Positions 23,901-26,986 of a stretch of DNA of 26,986 bases are shown one piece after another. Made by a program: the position numbers and the translations under genes. Position 1 is the first letter of the stretch. The number at the start of each line of letters is the position of its first letter. This stretch comes from Euperipatoides rowelli (taxonomy: Eukaryota; Onychophora; Udeonychophora; Euonychophora; Peripatopsidae), in the NCBI GenBank assembly GCA_003024985.2, contig PXIH01S0000810.1. One strand, written 5' to 3'. Below the pieces are notes generated by a model. The model did no database searches, was not told the DNA's origin, and saw nothing but the letters and a program-made list of their open reading frames with translations.

Positions 23901-24789
23901 TTCTACTGACAATCAAGATATTTAATTCATCAATCAAAAGATGCTTAACCTCAAGAACTGATGTGCTTTTCTTGATCATCCCGTTATCATAGGCTAACTT
24001 ATAAAAACTGATGTTTTTAAGACATCAATTTCTGCATTTTTTTTAAATGCACTCAAAGCCATAGGCAGCCTTCTAAATATGGATTATGCTAATTTTTTTT
24101 CAGCTGTAGCTTTTTTTTTTGTAAACGATTTGAATATACTGTAAACAATCTATTTCATTTTCATCCAGAAAAGATAGAACATTTTTATTATTAATGTTTT
24201 ACAACGTCAATACTTGACAAACCATATAATAAATGTTAGATTAGTTTCAAATTTTTTTTAGAAGTGGAAGAGCATTTAGAAATTCAAATAGGTCTAGAAA
24301 TACGGCAAATTCAATGTCATACATAATGCTCAAACTTCAGTTTTTTGATCTCTTAAATTTCTGGACTTATAGGTGTCAAAGGTTATCTAACATGAATTAC
24401 TGTTTTTATTGGAATTGAAAAACAAGAGGTTATGAAGTTGTTAATTTGACATTGAATGTCAGAATCTATTGAATGATTAAAATGGCATGAAAAACCTTTA
24501 AATGAGCCCCTTTGGTCAAACTTACTAGTTCTCAAAAAATATTAAGGGAATCATTACTTTCTACATTTTGATACTCAGACAATCGTATACAATATTTATG
24601 ATTAATTTATAAATTTACATAAATCTATAAATAATGAGTTTAACAAAATGAAACATAGTACTTACAATCTTGGAACAATGTTTCCAGCATACTGCACTAA
24701 TTCATAAAGATCAGCAACACGCCGACCCTTCTGAAATTCATCTACTAAATACAGTTCCAAATGACGCATTTCATCGGATATAGCCATGT
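5808..24789 (-). CDS. VPS35: VPS35, retromer core subunit, partial multi-exon gene
   Basis: Twelve exons encode about 602 residues that match metazoan VPS35 almost position by position, equivalent to human residues about 67-387 and 457-738 of 796. VPS35 is the alpha-solenoid scaffold of retromer: its N-terminal part binds VPS26, its C-terminal part binds VPS29, and the complex sorts cargo from endosomes to the Golgi or plasma membrane. Diagnostic stretches are [75 protein letters not shown] and [20 protein letters not shown]. The VPS26-binding PRLYL motif is intact and is split by the first visible intron. The aspartate equivalent to human D620 is kept. The first exons and the C-terminal exon lie outside the window. 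One exon (14659-14814) is out of order and one stretch of about 69 residues is not found; both look like assembly faults. No promoter, start codon or polyadenylation site is visible. The identification comes from recalled human sequence, without a search. Confidence 0.97.
6135..6374 (-). CDS. VPS35: VPS35 exon with the Asp equivalent to human D620 (~610-689)
   Basis: An 80-codon exon, phase 0 at both ends. It encodes [60 protein letters not shown] and [20 protein letters not shown]. The acceptor is CTTTGTTAG and the donor GAG|GTGAAC. The 11th residue is the aspartate equivalent to human D620, the site of the Parkinson-associated D620N change, and it is unchanged here. Confidence 0.97.
6467..6646 (-). 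CDS. VPS35: VPS35 exon (human ~550-609)
   Basis: A 60-codon exon, phase 0 at both ends. It encodes [40 protein letters not shown] and [20 protein letters not shown]. The acceptor is ATTTTTTAG and the donor CAA|GTGAGA. The match to human VPS35 is nearly complete and co-linear. Introns on both sides are very short (115 and 92 bp), unlike the kilobase introns elsewhere in the gene. Confidence 0.97.
6762..6884 (-). CDS. VPS35: VPS35 exon (human ~509-549)
   Basis: A 41-codon exon, phase 0 at both ends, encoding [20 protein letters not shown] and then [20 protein letters not shown] plus E. The acceptor is TTCATTTTAG and the donor GAA|GTAAGA. It starts the C-terminal solenoid region that wraps VPS29 in known retromer structures. 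The intron drawn before it (6885-10297) carries an N at 8473 and is where two exons are absent. Confidence 0.96.
8048..8144 (-). repeat. Repeat copy sharing ~95 bp with 13663-13763 (inverted)
   Basis: Read on the minus strand this begins TTAAATGAAATAAGAAAA and follows 13663-13763 with scattered mismatches and small gaps, including the shared AAACATACAT / TAACATACAT and AAATAAAACTA blocks. Together with CCCTTTCACTA at 8334-8344 it is the copy interrupted by the foldback MITE. The family is unknown. Confidence 0.75.
8145..8329. mobile_element. Foldback MITE with TTAA target duplications (piggyBac-type)
   Basis: A 185-bp element flanked by TTAA at 8141-8144 and 8330-8333. Its ends read AAAAGATGTGAAAATCTAAG and, inverted, AAAAGTTGTTAACATCTAAG (16 of 20 match). 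The two halves, about 8155-8235 and 8240-8317, are imperfect reverse complements of each other along about 80 bp, so the element is nearly all hairpin. It has no coding capacity. The related sequence at 13652-13763 carries one uninterrupted TTAA at the equivalent point, which fixes the boundaries. Assignment to piggyBac rests only on the TTAA target. Confidence 0.8.
10298..10446 (-). CDS. VPS35: VPS35 exon (human ~338-387)
   Basis: Encodes [20 protein letters not shown], then [20 protein letters not shown] and EIFGNLNIQ, ending with CT of a Leu codon (phase 2) before a perfect GTAAGT donor. The acceptor is AATGTTGTAG. The next protein segment (human about 388-456, with the conserved LLKIPVD and LKLKHF motifs) should follow but I cannot find it on either strand of the window. 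Confidence 0.96.
11537..11598. repeat. Perfect 31-bp tandem duplication
   Basis: The 31-base unit starting TCAAGAAAACGATAATTC occurs twice head to tail with no mismatch (11537-11567 and 11568-11598). It is intronic and presumably recent. Confidence 0.95.
12061..12155. repeat. Tandem duplication, 48-bp and 47-bp units
   Basis: TGACCAATACT begins each unit and GGAGCAAAAGAGTTAAT ends each (12061-12108 and 12109-12155). There are a few substitutions and a one-base length difference in the middle. Confidence 0.92.
12642..12738 (-). CDS. VPS35: VPS35 exon (human ~306-337)
   Basis: Starts with G, completing AG|G (Arg) from the 16431-16540 exon, then encodes [20 protein letters not shown] and [12 protein letters not shown]. 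The acceptor is ATTAAG behind a T-rich tract and the donor is CAG|GTATAA. At 97 nt it joins the earlier and later exons in frame. This phase match shows that the intervening exon at 14659-14814 does not belong between them. Confidence 0.95.
13403..13494 (+). mobile_element. hAT-like terminus, degraded
   Basis: TTTTCAAACTGTGGGTTGTG, then ACCCAATGGTGGGTCATGAA and GATTGCACC, resembles the ends of many animal hAT elements, which carry CTCAAACTGTGGGTCGCGACCC-type termini. The piece runs into the N at 13495. If the contig beginning at 15275 is its true continuation, the element carries on there. No transposase or opposite end was seen. Confidence 0.5.
13474..13494 (+). repeat. 21-bp contig-end duplicate, left copy
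   Basis: These 21 bases (AAAATATTTC...TTTT) end exactly at the N at 13495 and are identical to 15275-15295. See the finding on the misplaced block. Confidence 0.9.
13652..13763 (+). repeat. Uninterrupted copy of the same repeat (empty MITE site)
   Basis: TAGTGAAAGGG is followed directly by TTAA (13663-13666) and then ATGAAATAAGAAAA. The same two blocks are separated by the 185-bp MITE at 8145-8329 in the other copy. Homology appears to stop at the CTAGTGAAAGGG end, beyond which the two copies differ. TTAA next to CCCTTT is reminiscent of piggyBac-type termini, but no partner end was found. Confidence 0.7.
13838..13859. repeat. (ATT)n microsatellite
   Basis: About seven uninterrupted TAT/ATT repeats inside the N-bounded block. 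It is a simple repeat with no other signal. Confidence 0.9.
13943..13968. repeat. A16-G10 homopolymer pair
   Basis: Sixteen A bases followed directly by ten G bases. Similar T-run/G-run tracts occur at about 2202-2229, next to the N at 2230, and a G10 run follows the N at 5176. Such tracts are error-prone in sequencing and may explain those N bases. Confidence 0.9.
14659..14814 (-). CDS. VPS35: VPS35 exon out of protein order (human ~457-508)
   Basis: Encodes [20 protein letters not shown], then an acidic run [13 protein letters not shown], and [19 protein letters not shown]. It is 156 nt, phase 0 at both ends, with acceptor TTTTTTTAG and donor TTG|GTAACA. In the protein this segment must directly precede [10 protein letters not shown] (exon 6884-6762), yet it lies upstream of two exons that encode earlier residues (12738-12642 and 10446-10298). 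It is inside the N-bounded block 13496-15273, so I take it as a genuine VPS35 exon on a misplaced contig. The alternative, a real rearrangement, would break the gene. Confidence 0.93.
15071..15244. repeat. 79-bp tandem repeat, two units plus a partial third
   Basis: Units 15071-15149 and 15150-15228 differ at about seven positions, all in the first half; the last ~40 bases, including TGTCCCCTTGTCCTGACAAA, are identical. A third copy starts TGTCCCGTATTTTGAT at 15229 and stops. Each unit contains a TCCCGTAT block. The array lies on the N-bounded block 13496-15273. Confidence 0.9.
15275..15295 (+). repeat. 21-bp contig-end duplicate, right copy
   Basis: These 21 bases begin exactly after the N at 15274 and are identical to 13474-13494. 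Overlap flush with contig ends is typical of de Bruijn-graph assembly. Confidence 0.9.
15864..16064 (-). other. Open frame behind a good acceptor, 66 residues, unrecognised
   Basis: Behind TTTCCACTCTTTCAG a frame stays open for 66 codons: [20 protein letters not shown], then [40 protein letters not shown] and ESTSFQ before TAA. Its composition is protein-like, but I recognise no family. It is not VPS35, since the residues on either side are contiguous in the protein. It cannot be a VPS35 cassette exon either, because joined to the phase-2 donor at 16431 it hits a stop. It could be an exon of another gene, a decayed insertion, or chance. Confidence 0.25.
16431..16540 (-). CDS. VPS35: VPS35 exon (human ~269-305)
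   Basis: Encodes [20 protein letters not shown], then [16 protein letters not shown] and the first two bases of an Arg codon. The acceptor TCTCTCTAG has a good pyrimidine tract. The reading frame requires the donor to be AG|GTTGGT, a poor match to consensus; the nearby G|GTAATT four bases further on would break the frame into the next exon. The length of 110 nt ends in phase 2, which fits only the exon starting at 12738 and not the exon at 14814 that physically comes next. Confidence 0.94.
16541..19531. other. VPS35 intron, 2991 bp
   Basis: Bounded by donor CAG|GTAAAT and acceptor TCTCTCTAG on the minus strand. Apart from the MITE at 16664-17303 it contains AT-rich sequence, several TACAGTATA-type motifs and homopolymers. 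I see no gene in it. Confidence 0.7.
16664..17303. mobile_element. MITE, longer copy of a TIR family also at 25226-25592
   Basis: The left end reads CCCATAGAATTTC and the right end CGGCATTCTACGGTA, decayed forms of the terminal repeats seen perfectly at 25226-25592. Internal blocks shared in the same order include CTTGGCCAAA, TCACCACACAAAC followed by TTTTGATCA, TCATCTAAG, CCATGTAACT, AATTCT.ATTCTAG and CTAGCATGGT. It is about 270 bp longer than the other copy, with the extra sequence in the middle. There is no open reading frame of note. Confidence 0.75.
19532..19615 (-). CDS. VPS35: VPS35 exon (human ~241-268)
   Basis: A short 84-nt, 28-codon exon, phase 0 at both ends. It encodes [20 protein letters not shown] and then YLMECIIQ. 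The acceptor is TTATTGCAG and the donor CAG|GTAAAT. It is separated from the preceding exon by only 132 bp, the third-shortest intron in the window. The match to human VLTGILEQVVNCRDALAQE is clear. Confidence 0.95.
19748..19967 (-). CDS. VPS35: VPS35 exon (human ~170-240)
   Basis: The acceptor TATGTATAG is followed by G GAA AAA ATT, restoring a Glu codon across the junction. The exon encodes [20 protein letters not shown], then [20 protein letters not shown], the charged run [20 protein letters not shown] and [13 protein letters not shown]. These are among the most conserved helices of the N-terminal solenoid. The donor is weak (AAG|GTTTAA), but frame and homology both require it. Phase 0 end, 220 nt. 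Confidence 0.95.
20447..20629 (-). CDS. VPS35: VPS35 exon (human ~108-168)
   Basis: After the acceptor TTTTATAG the exon completes the Leu codon and encodes [13 protein letters not shown], then [20 protein letters not shown] and [17 protein letters not shown]. It ends in an acidic stretch (VEDDSE) that corresponds to the variable acidic loop of other VPS35 proteins. The donor is GTGAGT, phase 2, and the length of 183 nt keeps frame with both neighbours. The preceding intron is 4036 bp, the longest in the window. Confidence 0.96.
21374..21402. repeat. 29-bp palindrome, 14-bp arms
   Basis: TTGAAATATGTGGT, a central C, then ACCACATATTTCAA: perfect except for the unavoidable odd centre base. It is intronic. 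No flanking terminal structure marks it as a transposon. Confidence 0.85.
21781..21850 (+). mobile_element. hAT-like terminus, degraded
   Basis: TAGGGTTGCACTGATAAGCA followed by repeated CGATTA / CCGATTA blocks matches the familiar form of animal hAT ends (GGGTTGCACCGATTA with CCGATTA repeats). The motif decays after about 60 bp and I see no matching inverted end downstream. Confidence 0.5.
23227..23256. repeat. Perfect 13-bp inverted repeat, 4-base loop
   Basis: TGACATTTCAATC, loop CAGT, GATTGAAATGTCA. It would form a stable hairpin in either strand's transcript. Function unknown. Confidence 0.85.
24666..24789 (-). CDS. VPS35: VPS35 exon, VPS26-binding N-terminal region (human ~67-108)
   Basis: The exon encodes [18 protein letters not shown] and continues through [15 protein letters not shown]. 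It starts after an acceptor ending TTTATCAAG with the last two bases of a Tyr codon (T|AC), so the Met at its start is internal and not the initiator. It ends with TT before a perfect GTAAGT donor (phase 2). The next exon supplies A to make Leu, so the PRLYL motif that contacts VPS26 in known retromer structures straddles this intron. Length is 124 nt. Confidence 0.96.
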
Positions 24790-25225
24790 CTTGATAAAGA
24801 TTAAGATAAAATGACATTAACAAGAACTAAAACTAATCATAGGATATTCTATGTAGGCTACCATAATTATATTTCAATTATTTCTCTTTTAAAAAAGCCA
24901 TCATTATTGTGATTATATTTTAATCAAAATATTTTGTTAGACAAATATATAAATAAAATCATATTGTATTTTGCTAAATTAAAACTATTTTTAGATAAGT
25001 TTAAACTAGGTATGTTAATGAAATTTTTTCCCAATCCAAATATCAAATATAATAATTAAAAAAAACACATGCCAGTTTCAATGTAGGCCTACTACAATGT
25101 GAAATTGATTAACTGTTTAATAAAATGCTTTCATGTTGTTAGTCATTTTGTAAAGCACAAATTACAACAATAAAAAACCAAATAGATCAATAGAGCAAAG
25201 ATAGATGTACTGTATTTCACTTAAT

Positions 25226-25592
25226 TACCATAGAATACCGTTAAAGAGCGCCCCACCAAATAAGTGTCCCGCCCTTGTTTCTTGGCCAAAGTATGCGAAG
25301 TGTGACATCACCACACAAACTTTTTGATCACTCTGAAAGCTATGTTATACAACAGCGCCCCTTATTTTTACCTCATCTAAGGAGCAGAATGTTTCCATGT
25401 AACTCAAACAAGTGCGCCATTTTGAAAAACAGATGTTTAAAGAATTCTGATTCTAGCAAACAAGTGTGCGCATAGTAGAAAATATAAGGTTCACTAGCAT
25501 GGTACCGATTTGTCGAATAAGGCACCACCCCTTTTCCTCCCAAATGACTGATACTGTAAGTGCTTATCACACTTGATCGGTATTCTATGGTA
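25226..25592. mobile_element. MITE with perfect 15-bp terminal inverted repeats
   Basis: TACCATAGAATACCG (25226-25240) and its exact reverse complement CGGTATTCTATGGTA (25578-25592) bound a 367-bp non-coding element. TTAA lies just outside on the left (25221-25224) and on the right (25593-25596). The target duplication could therefore be TTAA, or simply TA if the terminal TA pairs are counted as target. The element is homologous to 16664-17303 but lacks a central segment. Superfamily (piggyBac-like or Tc1/mariner-like) is undecided. Confidence 0.8.
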
Positions 25593-25986
25593 TTAAGTAA
25601 GTTAAATAAAATGGAATGTCATTCAAATTTTATTTCAGTTTGATCAGCCGAGATCTTGTTTTTAAGCGCTTTAAAGAGATTGGTATTTTTTTCTCTTTAA
25701 AATTTAATATTTTAATCAAATACAAACTGTGTTAAAGTTTTAATCACCGAGCTGGAAATGAACACGTACCGTATTCAATTTTTTTTAAGAACATTAACAC
25801 CAAAATAAATATATTTTTGAAAGAAAAATAACTGCAGGGAGTTAAAATTAGCACTTTATTTATTAATGGACAAAAAATAGCCTTCCTTGACAAGAATGGT
25901 TTCATTTTTCTACTGATAAAAACCAACAAAACAAATCAAAAATATTTACAAGACAGTTTTTGAAAGATGAAATAACATAGCAACTT

Positions 25987-26180
25987 TTATAATAAATACA
26001 ATACAGGGTGACATAAAAGACCTTTACAACTTTAAACATTAATAACAATTTAATTGTACATCACAAACTACTGGGCGGGTGTCATTTCAAAGAGCTATTC
26101 ATAAAATTTCACAGATGGCGTTCCTGGTCGTGTGTGTGACAAGTGTGCTACCTGGCAGCATAAACACATGTCATGATTCA
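25987..26180 (+). mobile_element. Possible DNA-transposon remnant
   Basis: ATACAGGGTGACATAAAAGA followed by CCTTTACAACTTTAAAC resembles the CAGGGTGTCCCAAAAG-type ends common in invertebrate DNA transposons and MITEs, and the next 170 bases are richer in G+C than the surroundings. No second end or transposase frame is visible, so this is only a resemblance. Confidence 0.25.
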
Positions 26181-26832
26181 GTAGTCATGAATCTTCAAGA
26201 GAATACCACCACACATTTTATATGCAACTAATGGTAATTTCAATATCAGAAAATTTTTTAAATTCTGCTCTATCTTAATCTGCCGAGATCATAATATTTG
26301 AAGCTGTACAAAAAATTACCAATGTTCAATCAAAATTGTAAAAATCTTTTATGTACACACTGTAGTTTACAACCTTTTCGCATGAGAACAAAAATCTGAT
26401 GAAAATTTTAATTCCCCTTGATTGAAAATATGAAAGGCAAATGCTTCATAATCTCACATTTATTTAAACAAAGAAGCTGTCAAGCTCTCATTTTTAATAA
26501 TGCTCAAGAAAAACAACTGAGTTGTATTAAATAATGATTCGATGAACAAAATAATGATAATTTCTATAACAGAAAATAAAGAATTCTGTGACTTCTGAAA
26601 TGGTTAATCTAATTAATAGATTGATAAGTTGCAGTTATCATTTCATCTTTGTGATATCTAAATTCTCCATTTTTAAAAAAATATTATAGAAAAATGTGAA
26701 CGGAGATGGATAATGTGGTAATGGCTTGCCGGAAACCTATCCCATAAAGATATTGGCAATGTACGAATCACTATCTGATGCATATAATGTAATATATTTA
26801 TTTATAGAAGTGCATTTAATGTGTGGTTCCAT

Positions 26833-26986
26833 TAGGGGTGCAACGGTTTGGATTTATTCGGTTCGGTTCGGTATCGGTTCGGTTATGTAGAAACTCGGTT
26901 AAATAGTCGGTTATTTCGGTTTTTATAACATTACTTTTTTTTAATTAGCCCAGACACAATATTCTTAACTGATTTCCTATTCTGTT
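26833..26986 (+). mobile_element. hAT-like terminus running off the window
   Basis: TAGGGGTGCAACGGTTTGGA leads into GGTTCGGTTCGG and related CGGTT repeats to about 26920. This is typical of hAT ends with GGGGTGCAACGG termini and subterminal CGGTT arrays. The element continues past 26986, so the opposite end and any coding part are not visible. Confidence 0.55.

Larger units (their letters stand above)
20630..24665. other. VPS35 intron, 4036 bp
   Basis: A long intron bounded by GTAAGT and TTTTATAG on the minus strand. It holds a 29-bp palindrome (21374-21402), a hAT-like terminus (21781), an N at 21566, and a less AT-rich stretch from about 22630 to 23700. That stretch has short open frames on both strands but no recognisable domain. 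The middle of the intron otherwise looks unremarkable. Confidence 0.7.
24790..26986. other. Upstream VPS35 intron, no exon found
   Basis: This lies upstream of the MAISDE exon. I searched both strands by eye for the expected N-terminal segments (QSFQMKR, LKHASNML, LSPKSYYELY) and found none, so those exons are presumably to the right of the window. The intron contains a TIR-bearing MITE (25226-25592), a possible transposon terminus near 25987, and a hAT-like terminus at the window edge (26833). Confidence 0.6.

Overview
This is an AT-rich (well over two-thirds A+T by eye) eukaryotic nuclear fragment. It has long introns, many poly(A)/poly(T) runs, decayed DNA-transposon pieces and eight isolated N bases. 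The only gene I can identify lies on the minus strand and appears to span the whole window. It is VPS35, the core alpha-solenoid subunit of the endosomal retromer. The protein is clearly animal. The intron style and repeat load suggest an invertebrate, perhaps a crustacean, but that is a guess and not shown by the sequence.

Layout, read along the gene (right to left): 26986-24790 is an intron, and the exons for roughly the first 66 residues lie outside the window. Exons then follow at 24789-24666, 20629-20447, 19967-19748, 19615-19532 and 16540-16431. Next comes an exon at 14814-14659 that is out of protein order, then 12738-12642, 10446-10298, 6884-6762, 6646-6467, 6374-6135 and 5951-5808. 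The region 5807-1 looks like the last intron, because the C-terminal exon (about 58 residues in human VPS35) was not found. All exon phases match across junctions except at two linked faults: the misplaced exon, and a missing stretch equivalent to human residues about 388-456.

The main result is an explanation for the misplaced exon. It sits in a 1778-base block (13496-15273) bounded on both sides by a single N. The 21 bases just before the first N are identical to the 21 bases just after the second N. That is what adjacent short-read contigs look like when an unrelated contig has been scaffolded between them. I therefore read the scrambled order as an assembly error and not as biology. The block probably belongs in the intron region 6885-10297.

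The introns carry a 185-bp foldback MITE with TTAA target duplications whose empty site can be read elsewhere in the window (inside the misplaced block), two copies of one TIR-bearing MITE family, three hAT-like termini, four tandem duplications, two strong palindromes, and a striking excess of the heptamer TACTGTA/TACAGTA across the whole window. I see no operon, RNA gene, CRISPR array or novel multi-gene system here.
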